Assembly: GCA_964372215.1 (NCBI GenBank)
Contig: CAYJQC010000009.1
Span: 62,001 to 126,000 of the forward strand
From: DAIMFL01 sp964372215
GTDB lineage: Bacteria > Pseudomonadota > Alphaproteobacteria > Dongiales > Dongiaceae
Direction: 5' to 3'
DNA: 64,000 bases
Below, in pieces: positions 38,689 to 47,611 of the stretch (position 1 is its first letter; the number at the start of each line of letters is the position of its first letter). The notes below the pieces were generated by a model. That model was not told the origin of the DNA. It did no database searches and saw only the letters and a program-made list of their open reading frames with translations. A program made the translations under genes and the position numbers.

Positions 38689-40410
38689 CTACTGGACCCA
38701 GGCCTGGGAAATCACCCAGTAGAACTGGGCATTGAACACGAAGTTGCCCAGGCGCTTCGACACGAAATCGATGTGCTTCGGCGTGAACAACGCCGCCATC
38801 GGCGCCATGTCCGTGACTTCCTTGTCGATCTCGGCCCACAGCACATCGGCCGCGGCCTGGTCGGTGATGCCGAGTTTCAGCGCCTCCTTCATCTTGGCTT
38901 CGATCGCCTCGTCGCAGAAGCCGGAGATGTTGACCGAGGAATCGGAGCCCGGATTGAAGGAATCGCAGCTGAACAGGACATGCAGGAAGTTCGATGCCGC
39001 CGGATAGTCCTGGTACCACTGCGAGACGCTGATCTGCACCTCGTTGCTGGTGTTCTGGATGTAGGTGAAGTGGATGTTCGGCGAAATCGCCTTCATTGCC
39101 GCGTCGTAGCCGATCTCGCTGAGCATGCTCTGCAGGTAGACGCCGATGCTGCGGGCCACCGCGTTGTCCTCGACGATCACCGTCACCTTTTGCCCGGCGG
39201 TGCCGGACTCCTGGACCAGTTGCTTGGCCTTCTCGATGTCCGGTGCCGACCACTTGGCGCCCGGGTTCTGGCTGTACGGGCAGTAGTCGACATGGCCGGG
39301 GAAGCCGGGGGGGAGCACCTGGCACACCGGCGAGGCGAGCACCGGCCCGCCGAACAGGTTGACCAGCGCGTTGCGGTCGATGGCGTAGTTCACCGCCTGG
39401 CGCGCCTTGACGTTGTCGAACGGCGGCAGGTTGGTGTTCATCGGCGCGTACCACCACGCGGTCAGCGTGTTGATGTAGACCTGATCCTGGTACGTCGAGC
39501 CGATCTCGCCCAGGCGGTCGGTCGGCGGCTGGTCGAACATCCAGTCGGCTTCGCCGTTCTGCACCGCGGTCACCTCGGCCTCGTCGGTCAGGCCGAAATC
39601 GTAGAGCACCTCGTCGGCATAGCCGTCGGGCTGGGCGTCCTCGCTCCAGACCTTGAAATGCGGATTGCGCACCAGCTTGAGCTGGGTGTTCGGATCGTAG
39701 CCGGTGATCATGTAGGGCCCGGTGCCGGGGATCGCCGCGGTGCCGGAATCGCTGGCCGGCGCGTCGGCCGGCAGGATCACGGCATGGGGCACCGACAGCT
39801 TGTAGAAGAACTCGGGGTCCGGCTGCACCAGGTTGATGGTGATGGTGCCGGCCGCCGCGTCGGCACTGATGCCGCCCTCGAGGGTGCAGTCGGCCGCCGA
39901 CTCCAGGCATTTGTCGGCACCGACGATGCCGTTGTAGAAAGTGCCGGAAGTCGGGCCGGAGACCTTGAAGATGCGCTGGAACGAAGCGACCACGTCGTTC
40001 ACGGTGACGTCGCGGCCGTCCCAGAACTTGATGCCCTGGCGCAGCTTGAAGACATAGGTCTTGCCGTCGTTCTCGGCCTCGGGAATCGCCTCGGCCAGAT
40101 CGGGCACCACGATGAAGCCTGCCTCGCCGGCGGCCTTCTTGAAGCCCAGCAGCCCGTCATAGGTCATCTGGTAGATCTGCCAGAACTGCAGGGTATAGTT
40201 GATATGCGGGTCGATGGTGCCGGCAGCCGAGCGGGCGACCAGCCGCATGGTGCCGCCACGATGCTCCGCCTGCATCTCGGCGAGTTGGACCGGTACCGGC
40301 GCCACCTGCGGGACGCCCGCCGTATCCGCGCGCGCCGGCAGCGCCACCGCGCTCCCGAGAATTGCGCCGGCGCAAGCCGCGCCTGCGATCAGCTTCCTGT
40401 CGATCTTCAT
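38689..40410 (-). CDS. ABC importer substrate-binding protein, family 5 (peptide type)
   Basis: A 573-residue periplasmic protein. The signal peptide covers about residues 1-28 (ends LPARA). The SBP_bac_5 fold is shown by NDVVASFQRIFKVSGP, IPGTGPYMITGYDPN and ARQAVNYAIDRNALV. Two Cys pairs occur in loops (DKCLESAADC; CQVLPPGFPGHVDYC), suggesting disulfides. Ligands of this family are peptides, opines, sugars or nickel; the upstream aminopeptidase-like gene favours a peptide. RBS GGGAGAG lies just upstream of ATG 40410. Confidence 0.88.
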   Translation of the reverse strand: MKIDRKLIAGAACAGAILGSAVALPARADTAGVPQVAPVPVQLAEMQAEHRGGTMRLVARSAAGTIDPHINYTLQFWQIYQMTYDGLLGFKKAAGEAGFIVVPDLAEAIPEAENDGKTYVFKLRQGIKFWDGRDVTVNDVVASFQRIFKVSGPTSGTFYNGIVGADKCLESAADCTLEGGISADAAAGTITINLVQPDPEFFYKLSVPHAVILPADAPASDSGTAAIPGTGPYMITGYDPNTQLKLVRNPHFKVWSEDAQPDGYADEVLYDFGLTDEAEVTAVQNGEADWMFDQPPTDRLGEIGSTYQDQVYINTLTAWWYAPMNTNLPPFDNVKARQAVNYAIDRNALVNLFGGPVLASPVCQVLPPGFPGHVDYCPYSQNPGAKWSAPDIEKAKQLVQESGTAGQKVTVIVEDNAVARSIGVYLQSMLSEIGYDAAMKAISPNIHFTYIQNTSNEVQISVSQWYQDYPAASNFLHVLFSCDSFNPGSDSSVNISGFCDEAIEAKMKEALKLGITDQAAADVLWAEIDKEVTDMAPMAALFTPKHIDFVSKRLGNFVFNAQFYWVISQAWVQ

Positions 40411-40444
40411 TGTCTCTCCCTCTTGCTTGTTACGGCGGCCTGGT

Positions 40445-41356
40445 TCACGCCTTGCCGCCGTCATGCGCGTCGAGGAAATCGCCTACCACCTTCAGGCAGT
40501 GATCGCGCTCCTCGACATGCGGCATGTGGCTGGAATTCTCGAACACCACCCAGCGCACGTCCTTGATGTTGTCCTTGTAGGGCTGGACCGTCGCCGGCGT
40601 GGCCTCGTCGTACTTGCCGGAGATCAGCAGCACCGGCACGGCGATGCGATGCAGCCGCTCGATGATGCTCCAGCGCCGCAGCGAGCCGATGACATGGAAC
40701 TCGCTGGGTCCGTTCATGGTGTGATAGACGGTCGGGTCCTCGGCCATCGCCGCGAAGGTGCGCGCGACGTCGTCGGGCCATGGCGTGATCCGGCAGACAT
40801 GCCGGCCATAGAACACCTTCACCGCGGTTTCGTACTCGGGCGAGTCGGTGGTGCCGGCTTTTTCGTGCCGGAGCAGCGTGGCCTGGACGTCCGGCGGCAG
40901 CGCCGCGCGCAGCCGGTTCGCCTCGCTGACCCAGAGCTCCATCGAGGCCGGCGAGTTGGCGATCACCAGCGCGCGCAGGCCGGCGGGCCGCGTCACCGCA
41001 TGCTCGGCCGCCAGCATGCCGCCCCAGGACTGGCCGAGCACGTCGTAGCGATCGCCGATCCCGAGATGCCCCAGCAGATTGTCGAGCTCGGCCAGGAACA
41101 GTTCGACGGTCCAGAACGCGGCGCCCTTGTCGCGCAGATGGGTCGACTTGCCATTGCCGAGCTGGTCGTAATGCACCACCGCACGGCCCTGGACGGCGAT
41201 GCCCGCGAAGGAATCGACGTAGTCGTGGGTGCAGCCGGGACCGCCATGCAGCACCACCAGCGGGGTCTTGCCGGCCGCGAGATCGCCGCTCACCCGGTAC
41301 CAGGTCTTCCAGCCCTGAAAATCCGCGAAGCCCTCGCGCGTCCGCGACACCGACAT
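40445..41356 (-). CDS. Proline iminopeptidase-family alpha/beta hydrolase
   Basis: A 303-residue serine hydrolase. The oxyanion motif HGGPG is at 37-41, the nucleophile Ser110 in GQSWGG, and the rest of the triad is Asp250 (SGKYDEATP) and His277 (SSHMPH). This pattern defines the S33 prolyl aminopeptidase family and related amino-acid amidases. No signal peptide, so it would act on peptides after import. It lies 34 nt upstream of the peptide-type binding protein and has a very strong site (AGGAGG) before ATG 41356; it is probably the first gene of the importer operon. Confidence 0.88.
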   Translation of the reverse strand: MSVSRTREGFADFQGWKTWYRVSGDLAAGKTPLVVLHGGPGCTHDYVDSFAGIAVQGRAVVHYDQLGNGKSTHLRDKGAAFWTVELFLAELDNLLGHLGIGDRYDVLGQSWGGMLAAEHAVTRPAGLRALVIANSPASMELWVSEANRLRAALPPDVQATLLRHEKAGTTDSPEYETAVKVFYGRHVCRITPWPDDVARTFAAMAEDPTVYHTMNGPSEFHVIGSLRRWSIIERLHRIAVPVLLISGKYDEATPATVQPYKDNIKDVRWVVFENSSHMPHVEERDHCLKVVGDFLDAHDGGKA

Positions 41357-41592
41357 CCCCCACCTCCTGTGCGCGCCCGGGCTTGCCGCCGGGCATCGTT
41401 TGCTGGCCGCGCCGGACATGGCACCGCGCGACCGCGCCACGCTCCCGTCGCGCAGAAGCTTGCCCGACAGTCTCTGTCATCGGGCTCGATGCGGCAATGG
41501 TCCGTGCCACCGCCCGTGCCACCGCCGCATGGCGCTGGGCCAGGCGCGTCAAACTGGTCGCACCGACAGACCGGCCATGGCCTGGCGTAACC

Positions 41593-41617
41593 GGTATGTC
41601 TTTCATACCTAAGTATG
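41593..41617. promoter_or_regulatory. Candidate operator with three GTATG/CATAC half-sites
   Basis: GGTATG (41593-41598) and CATACC (41604-41609) form a perfect 6-bp inverted repeat with a 5-nt loop. The second arm then pairs again with GTATG (41613-41617) across CTAA. Such overlapping palindromes resemble operators of GntR-type dimers. Two direct repeats TATGTTGATT (41614-41623 and 41674-41683) are exactly 60 bp apart. The region is AT-rich and lies upstream of the iminopeptidase/importer operon. The remaining 41357-41793 sequence shows no gene. Confidence 0.45.
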
Positions 41618-41793
41618 TTGATTGATGTCAGTTAGGAGTATTTCGGACAAACGCGGAACATACACTGCAAACCTATGTTGATTTCTGCAGGATTCCGAGA
41701 TCGGCACGTTGTTGTCAGAACATTTAAGGAACGAGCTCGAGCGACAAGATTGCCGATTGCCCTGGAGCAGTTCGCAACCGGTCGCGCCACGGC

Positions 41794-42723
41794 TCAGGCC
41801 GGATCGGTCACCCCGGGATCGACCGGCTCGCCAAAGGCGGTGCTCGCCAGGGCAGCCCGGAGGCCCGTCGCTTCGTCCGCGCGCAGCGCACGCAACGGCG
41901 GCATCAGCCGGTTCCATCCGGGCTCGCTCTCCCGTTCGGCCAGCGCCCATTTCACCGCCGCGACCAGGGGAAACCGCGTGAGTGCCTCGCGCAACGCCGC
42001 CGCCCGCGCGAGCGCGTCTTGCCCGGCGCCGGTGCCGCGCCGCCGCCAGCCCGCCGCGGCCAGCCCGCCGGTGATGTTGGCGGTGGCGGAAATGCAGCCG
42101 GCGAAACCGAGCTCGTCGGCCCGCGCCAGCGCGGCCTCGGCGCTCGGGAACACCGCGAATCCGGGCAGTGCGCGCACCAGCGCGGCGGCGTAGTCGAGAT
42201 CGCCGCTGCTGTCCTTCAGGCCGAGCATCTGTTCGGGGTGGTCGCGGCGCAGCCGCGTCACCGTCTCGATCGTGTAGGGCACGCCGGAGAGCTGCGGGAA
42301 GTGATAGAGGTAGAGGCGCAGCCCGGACCGCCCGGTGCGCGCCATCAGTGCCTCCACATAGGCTGCCACGGAATCCGGGTCGATCGCCTTGTAGTAGAAC
42401 GGCGGCAGCAGCAGCGCGCCGGCGAAGCCGAGATCGCGCGCCAGCGCGGTGAGCGCGACCGCATCGTCGAGCGCGGCGGCTCCGGTCCCGACCATGATGC
42501 GGCCGAGCGGCAGGCCGGCGTGCGCCACCGCTTCCATCGCGTGGCGCCGCTGATCGCGCGCGAACGACGTCGCCTCGCCGGTAGTTCCGAGCAGGTTGAT
42601 GCCGCAGCCCTGCTGCAGCAGCCGCCCGCAATGGGCAACGAGCCGCCCGGTATCGATCGTCAGGTCGTCGTTGAGCGGCGTCGCCGCGGCCACCACCACG
42701 CCGTCGAGCCGCGCCTCGGCCAT
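41794..42723 (-). CDS. Dihydrodipicolinate synthase/N-acetylneuraminate lyase-family aldolase
   Basis: A 309-residue class I aldolase with the TIM-barrel signatures of the family: GTTGE (46-50), Tyr140 in YLYHFPQ and the Schiff-base Lys170 in GLKDSSGD. It catalyses pyruvate-dependent aldol condensation or cleavage; the true substrate is open, since DHDPS proper usually conserves a different substrate-binding arginine region. It lies 7 nt after bioY, so the two are co-transcribed, an unusual combination. Confidence 0.85.
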   Translation of the reverse strand: MAEARLDGVVVAAATPLNDDLTIDTGRLVAHCGRLLQQGCGINLLGTTGEATSFARDQRRHAMEAVAHAGLPLGRIMVGTGAAALDDAVALTALARDLGFAGALLLPPFYYKAIDPDSVAAYVEALMARTGRSGLRLYLYHFPQLSGVPYTIETVTRLRRDHPEQMLGLKDSSGDLDYAAALVRALPGFAVFPSAEAALARADELGFAGCISATANITGGLAAAGWRRRGTGAGQDALARAAALREALTRFPLVAAVKWALAERESEPGWNRLMPPLRALRADEATGLRAALASTAFGEPVDPGVTDPA

Positions 42724-42730
42724 CGGCGGT

Positions 42731-43345
42731 TCAGCCGTGACGGCGCCGCACCAGCTTCCAGGCGAGCGGCAGCAGCGCGGCGCCGAGCGCGACCTTGATC
42801 GCGTCGCCGAACAGGAACGGCAGCAGCCCGGCCTTCACGGCGGTGCCATAGCCGAACTGCGCGCCGAGCCAGGCCAGCCCAAGCGCGTAGATCACGAGAT
42901 TGCCGATCACCATCGCCGCCGCCGCGGTCGCCGGCGAGCGGTCCCAGCCGCGCTCGGCCAGCCAGCCGACCGCCGCCGCGGCAATGACGAAGCCGATCAG
43001 GTAGCCGGCGGTCGGCCCGACCAGATGGGCGTACCCGCCGCCTTCGCTCCAGGTGCCGGCGAACACCGGCAGGCCGGCCAAGCCTTCCCCCAGATAGAGC
43101 AGCAGGGTCGCGCCGGCGAGGCGCCAGCCATAGGCGATGCCGAGCGTCAGCACGACGAAGGTCTGCATGGTGATCGGCACCGGCCAGAGCGGCACCTGGA
43201 TCTTGGCCGACAGCCACAGGGCGACGCTGCCGAGCAGCATCAGGGCGACGGCGCGCAACGCCGTGCGGGGCGCGGCGACGATCGGCCGGTGCGCCGGCCA
43301 CAGCACGTCGATCAGGGTCAACGGGGTGTTGGAGGCAATGGTCAT
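42731..43345 (-). CDS. bioY: Biotin transporter BioY (ECF S-component)
   Basis: A 204-residue membrane protein with six helices. Conserved BioY features include AKIQVPLWPVPITMQTF (about residues 47-63), GPTAGYLIGF and the C-terminal FLFGDAIKVALGAALLP. It captures biotin in the membrane, alone or with an ECF ATPase/T-component (BioMN), neither of which is seen here. ATG at 43345. I did not find the short BioR-type palindrome known for alphaproteobacterial biotin genes in the 155 bp upstream. Confidence 0.9.
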   Translation of the reverse strand: MTIASNTPLTLIDVLWPAHRPIVAAPRTALRAVALMLLGSVALWLSAKIQVPLWPVPITMQTFVVLTLGIAYGWRLAGATLLLYLGEGLAGLPVFAGTWSEGGGYAHLVGPTAGYLIGFVIAAAAVGWLAERGWDRSPATAAAAMVIGNLVIYALGLAWLGAQFGYGTAVKAGLLPFLFGDAIKVALGAALLPLAWKLVRRRHG

Positions 43346-43501
43346 GACGGCTCCCGGGATGTGCGGAGGCTGGCCGGACGCCGACCCCGGGCGGGGCGGC
43401 GAACCGCAGACTCGGCAGGCTCGCGCAAGCATAGCGCGGCGCGCGGCCGAGCCAAGCGGCTTGCGTCCGGTCGACCAGCCCCGGGGCGCGGCGGGCGTGG
43501 C

Positions 43502-44143
43502 TCAGTCCGCCCGCGGTTCCGGATCGCTGCCTGTGTCGTCGGGCGGCCATTCGGCATCGGCCGGCTGGTACTTCAGCAGGTCGCTCCATGACCGCTCGAG
43601 CAGCTTCAGGGCGCGGATCATCCGGCTCACCTCGGCAGCGCCGCCGAGCAGCTTGCTGACCAGCCCGACGCCGGAGACGTCGGCCCGCACGATGGTGGCG
43701 CACAGCGCATGGCCCTTGCCGGTCAGCTTGAGCACCGCCGAACGCCGGTCGCGCGGCAGCGGCGTGCGGGTGACATAGCCCGCGGCCACCAGATGCTTCA
43801 GATTGTAGGAGGAGTTCGACCCGAGATAGTAGCCGCGCTCGATCAGGTGCCGGACCGAGATCTCGTCGTCACCGATGGTGACCAGCATCATCACCTGGCT
43901 GGCGCTGATGTCGGTGATGTGGCGACGGGTCAGCTCGGACCGAAGCACGTCGAGATAGCGGCGATGCAGCCGGTCGATCAGGCCCGGCAGCTCCAGCGCC
44001 CCGGCGGCTGCGACGGCACGTGACATCGCCCGTCCGGGCGACGCGCGCGCCGGATCGTCGCGACCCTCGACCTCTGGCTCCGACCAGTCGGCGCTCGCGG
44101 GCTCCGCGTCGGCGGAGCCGGGGTTGGCGCGCGGATTGTTCAT
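43502..44143 (-). CDS. MarR-family regulator, LdtR-like
   Basis: A 213-residue regulator. A disordered Pro/Glu/Asp-rich N-terminus (1-40) precedes a winged helix-turn-helix (about 55-165). YYLGSNSSYNLKHLVAAGYV is the recognition helix region and resembles the alphaproteobacterial LdtR group, which controls cell-envelope genes. The C-terminus is acidic. ATG 44143 has GAGGG upstream. It is divergent from the type I secretion operon, so it may regulate that operon as well as itself. Confidence 0.82.
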   Translation of the reverse strand: MNNPRANPGSADAEPASADWSEPEVEGRDDPARASPGRAMSRAVAAAGALELPGLIDRLHRRYLDVLRSELTRRHITDISASQVMMLVTIGDDEISVRHLIERGYYLGSNSSYNLKHLVAAGYVTRTPLPRDRRSAVLKLTGKGHALCATIVRADVSGVGLVSKLLGGAAEVSRMIRALKLLERSWSDLLKYQPADAEWPPDDTGSDPEPRAD

Positions 44144-44390
44144 GGTTGGCCCTCGCAATATTGCTCGAAATTCGAAACAAATCGGTTGAACCTCCCGTCG
44201 TTTTTCTTGTCATTTATCAGATAAGGATGTGTCTCGCCAAGCCCGGGCCAAATTTGACACAGATAGCAACAATACTAGGCATTTTCCTGCTGTTACAATG
44301 CTTGCCGTTGGCTCCGTTGCGCGCCGTTCCGTAGCGACGCGCGGGGGCCTGTTGGCCGTCCTTCGGCCGTCTTGGCGCGGAGAGCAGGTA
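44144..44390. promoter_or_regulatory. Divergent promoter region of the MarR and type I secretion genes
   Basis: Three elements stand out. TCGAAATTCGA (44165-44175) is a palindrome 22 bp before the MarR start and could be its autoregulatory operator. TTATCAGATAA (44214-44224) is a second palindrome. A perfect -35 TTGACA (44254-44259) is followed after 16 bp by TAGGCA, a weak -10, facing the secretion genes. Transcription from there would begin near 44290 and leave a leader of about 100 nt before the proposed TTG start at 44391. Confidence 0.45.
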
Positions 44391-46211
44391 TTGACCCGGA
44401 GCCCGAGCGCGGCGCAGGCAGCGCCGCGAGCCTTGAGCGGCACGGTCCAGGGAAATTCCCGGGCCGAGCCGCAGGCCAAATCATCCCCGATCGAGGACGC
44501 ACGCCGACAGGTGGTGGCCGGGCTCGCCTATTCGGCGCTGCTCACCGGCTTCATCAACGTCCTGCTCCTGACCGTGCCGTTCTTCATGCTGCAGCTCTAT
44601 GACCGGGTGCTGAACAGCCACAATCTCGACACCCTGGCCATGCTGATGCTGGTCGCCCTCGGCGCCCTGACGGTGTTCGGCATTCTCGAGTTCATCCGCG
44701 CCCGGGTGTTCATGACCGTGGCCGCCGGGCTGGTGCAGCGCCTCAACCTGCCGGCCTTGAGATCGGCCGTGGCGCGCACGCTCGAGGGCCGCGACGGCCG
44801 CGCGGGCCAGGCGATGCAGGACCTCGCCGATCTCCGCAGCTTCCTCGGCAGCAGCGCCGTCGCGGTGCCGCTCGAGGCGATGTGGATGCCGGTGTTCCTC
44901 GCCGTCCTGCTGCTGCTGCATCCGGCCTACGCGCTCGCCGCGCTGGTCTGCGGCGTCATCCTGGTGGTGCTGAGCGTGATTTCCGATCTGCTCAGCCGGC
45001 GCCTGCTCGCCGAGGCGAGCAATGCCGGAAGCGACGGTGCCGTCGCGGTGTCGAACGCCATCCGCCACGCCGAGGTGATCGAGGCCATGGGCATGCTCCA
45101 GGCGGTGAGCGGGCGCTGGCGCCACAGCCAGCGGCGCATGCTGGAGCTGCTCGACCGCGGCAACCGCAACGGCAAGGCAATCTCCGCGGTGATGAAGTCG
45201 CTGCGCAGCGCGATGCAGATCGGAATCCTGTCGATCGGCGCCGTGCTGGTGCTCACGAATGAGGCCTCGCCGGGCTCGATGGTGGCGGCCAGCGTCATTG
45301 TCGGCCGCATTCTGCTGCCGTTCGAGCAGCTGGTCGATGGCTGGCGGCAGTGGGTGTTCGCCGCCGCCGCCTGGCGGCGGGTCCGCGACCTGTTGAGCGA
45401 CGACAGCTCGCGCCGGCAGAATTTCGTGCTGCCGCGCCCGGCGGCGCAGCTCGAGGTCGACCGGCTGGTCTATGTCCCGCCCGGCGCCGACCGGCCGGTG
45501 ATCAAGGGCGTTTCCTTCGCGCTGGAACCGGGCGAGGTGCTGGCCATCGTCGGCCCGTCGGCGGCCGGCAAGTCGACCCTGGCGCGGCTGCTGGTCGGGG
45601 TGCTGCCGCCGACCGCCGGCGGCGTCTATCTCGACAGCCACAGCGTCTTCACCTGGGAACGCGGCTCGTTCGGCGATGCGGTCGGCTATCTGCCGCAGGA
45701 CGTCGCGCTGCTCGACGGCAGCGTGCGCGAGAACATCGCGCGCATGCGCGATGCCGACGCCACCGCGGTGCTGGCGGCGGCGCGCGCCGCCCAGGTGCAC
45801 GAGATGATCGGCCGGCTGCCGTTCGGCTACGACACGCCGATCGGCGGTGGCAGCTTCCTGCTGAGCGGCGGCCAGCGCCAGCGCATCGGCCTGGCTCGCG
45901 CCCTGTTCGGCGATCCGGTGCTCCTGGTGCTCGACGAGCCCAATGCCAGCCTCGACTTCGAGGGCGAGCAGGCGCTGCTGGAGGCGATTCGCGACGCCAA
46001 GCGGCGCGGCGCGGTCATCGTGGTGATCGCCCACCGTCCCGCGATCACCCAGATCGCCGACAAGATCCTGGTGCTGAAGGACGGGCGGATCGACCAGTTC
46101 GGCCCGCGCACCGATGTCATCAAGACGCTGGTGCCGCAGGAGGGCGGGCCACAGCGCGCCGCCGGCGGCGCGACCGCGGTCACGCCGCTGCCGCCGCGCG
46201 GCCAGCGCTGA
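44391..46211 (+). CDS. Type I secretion system permease/ATPase (PrtD/HlyB-like)
   Basis: A 606-residue ABC exporter. Six helices lie at about residues 40-330, starting with AYSALLTGFINVLLLTVPFFMLQLYDRVLNSH (described in part). The ATPase has Walker A GPSAAGKST (388-396), signature LLSGGQRQR and Walker B VLLVLDEPNASLD. There is no N-terminal C39 peptidase, as in PrtD/AprD exporters of RTX proteins. Start: TTG 44391 has GGAGAG 6 nt upstream; ATG 44298 has none and would follow the predicted transcript start too closely. It should export the RTX protein encoded downstream. Confidence 0.88.
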   Translation: MTRSPSAAQAAPRALSGTVQGNSRAEPQAKSSPIEDARRQVVAGLAYSALLTGFINVLLLTVPFFMLQLYDRVLNSHNLDTLAMLMLVALGALTVFGILEFIRARVFMTVAAGLVQRLNLPALRSAVARTLEGRDGRAGQAMQDLADLRSFLGSSAVAVPLEAMWMPVFLAVLLLLHPAYALAALVCGVILVVLSVISDLLSRRLLAEASNAGSDGAVAVSNAIRHAEVIEAMGMLQAVSGRWRHSQRRMLELLDRGNRNGKAISAVMKSLRSAMQIGILSIGAVLVLTNEASPGSMVAASVIVGRILLPFEQLVDGWRQWVFAAAAWRRVRDLLSDDSSRRQNFVLPRPAAQLEVDRLVYVPPGADRPVIKGVSFALEPGEVLAIVGPSAAGKSTLARLLVGVLPPTAGGVYLDSHSVFTWERGSFGDAVGYLPQDVALLDGSVRENIARMRDADATAVLAAARAAQVHEMIGRLPFGYDTPIGGGSFLLSGGQRQRIGLARALFGDPVLLVLDEPNASLDFEGEQALLEAIRDAKRRGAVIVVIAHRPAITQIADKILVLKDGRIDQFGPRTDVIKTLVPQEGGPQRAAGGATAVTPLPPRGQR

Positions 46212-46228
46212 GCACCGAGGAGCAGCCG

Positions 46229-47611
46229 ATGCAGTTCCCCGCCTGGCTTTCGCGCCTGTTCACGCCCACCGCCGATATGGCCGGCGCCCGCGCGCTCGTC
46301 GTCCGCCGACGGCAGGACCTCGACGACGAGCCGGCCCCCAGCCTGCGCCGACTGGTGCTCGCCGGGTTCCTCACCATCGGCGTCGCGTTCGGCGGCTTCT
46401 TCGGCTGGGCCTTCGCCGCCTCGCTCGACAGCGCCTCGCTGGCGCCCGGCACCATCATCGTCGACAGCCGGCGCAAGACCATCACCCATCTCGAGGGCGG
46501 AATCCTGAAGGAGATCCTGGTCTCCGAGGGCGACCGGGTGAAGGCCGGCGACGTGCTGTTCAGGCTCGACGACAGCTTCGCCCGCTCGACCCTCGAGCAG
46601 CTGCAGAGCCAGCGGGTCGGCGCACTCGCCAAGCTCACCCGGCTGCGCGCCGAGATCGACGAGTCGGAGTTCATCTCCTGGCCGCAGGAGATCGACCTCA
46701 GCCAGCCCTGGATCGTCAATGTCGTCGCCGCCGAGGAGCAGCTGTTCGAATCGCGGCGCCGGGAGCACGCCGCCAAGCTGGAGATCCTCGAGAGCCGGAT
46801 CACCCAGTACCAGCAGATGGCGCATTCGCTCAAGCAGCAGCAGCGCTCCAACGCGCATCAGCTCGCCATCGTGCGCGAACAGCTCGACGCGGTGCGGTCG
46901 CTCTATGAAAAGGGCTATGAGCGCAAGACCCGGGTGGTCGAGCTGGAGGTGCAGGTGGCCGACCTCGATGGCCGCTCCAGCGAGATCGACGCCAAGCGCT
47001 CCGAAGCCGCGCAGCAGGCGGCGGCGGCCAAGCTGGAGATGGCGACCACCGACACCGAGCGGCAATCCGAGATCGCGGCGCAGATGCAGGAGGCGCAGCT
47101 CGCCCTCGCCAACGTCGCCGACCGGCTGATCTCGGCCGAGAACGTGCTCGATCGCGTCGAGATCCTGGCCCCCGAGGACGGGCTGGTCACCGATCTGCGG
47201 TTTCACACCATCGGCAGCACGATCGGCGCCGGCGAACCGATCATCGATCTGGTGCCGTCCTCCGACCAGATGATCGTCGAGGCCCGCGTGGCACCTCGCA
47301 ACATCGACTCGGTCTATGTCGGACTCCCGGTCCGGGTGCGGCTCACCGCCTACAACCAGCGCATGCTGCCGCCGCTCGACGGCGTGTTGCGCTACGTCTC
47401 CGCCGACCAGCAGGTCGACGAGCGCACCGGCGATCCGTATTTCGTCGCCCGCGTGTCGATCGATCCGAACGCGATCGCCGACTCCCCCGAGGTCCAGCTC
47501 CATCCGGGCATGCCGGCCGAGGTCGTCATCGTCACCGGCGAGCGCCGGGTGATCGACTACCTGGCGGCGCCGCTGGTCGAGAGCATGCAGCGCGCCTTCA
47601 AGGAAGAATGA
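46229..47611 (+). CDS. Type I secretion periplasmic adaptor (HlyD family)
   Basis: A 460-residue membrane-fusion protein: one N-terminal helix (about residues 42-65), a lipoyl half-domain (ITHLEGGILKEILVSEGDRVKAGDVLF), a long coiled-coil hairpin (about 120-290, rich in Gln, Glu and Leu), the second lipoyl half (EILAPEDGLVTDLRFHTIGSTI in part) and a beta-barrel. It bridges the ABC exporter to an outer-membrane TolC-type channel, which is not encoded in this window. GAGGAG precedes ATG 46229. Its stop overlaps the glycosyltransferase start (ATGA). Confidence 0.92.
   Translation: MQFPAWLSRLFTPTADMAGARALVVRRRQDLDDEPAPSLRRLVLAGFLTIGVAFGGFFGWAFAASLDSASLAPGTIIVDSRRKTITHLEGGILKEILVSEGDRVKAGDVLFRLDDSFARSTLEQLQSQRVGALAKLTRLRAEIDESEFISWPQEIDLSQPWIVNVVAAEEQLFESRRREHAAKLEILESRITQYQQMAHSLKQQQRSNAHQLAIVREQLDAVRSLYEKGYERKTRVVELEVQVADLDGRSSEIDAKRSEAAQQAAAAKLEMATTDTERQSEIAAQMQEAQLALANVADRLISAENVLDRVEILAPEDGLVTDLRFHTIGSTIGAGEPIIDLVPSSDQMIVEARVAPRNIDSVYVGLPVRVRLTAYNQRMLPPLDGVLRYVSADQQVDERTGDPYFVARVSIDPNAIADSPEVQLHPGMPAEVVIVTGERRVIDYLAAPLVESMQRAFKEE

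Noticed and set aside
37858..40566. 900-codon plus-strand open frame opposite the dipeptide binding protein and permease
   Set aside because: Composition is Arg/His/Val/Asp-rich with no motif, while the minus strand has a signal peptide and SBP_bac_5 signatures.
44214..44224. TTATCAGATAA palindrome as a BioR biotin-regulator site
   Set aside because: The known site is 10 bp with a different centre, and this copy is next to the secretion operon rather than bioY.
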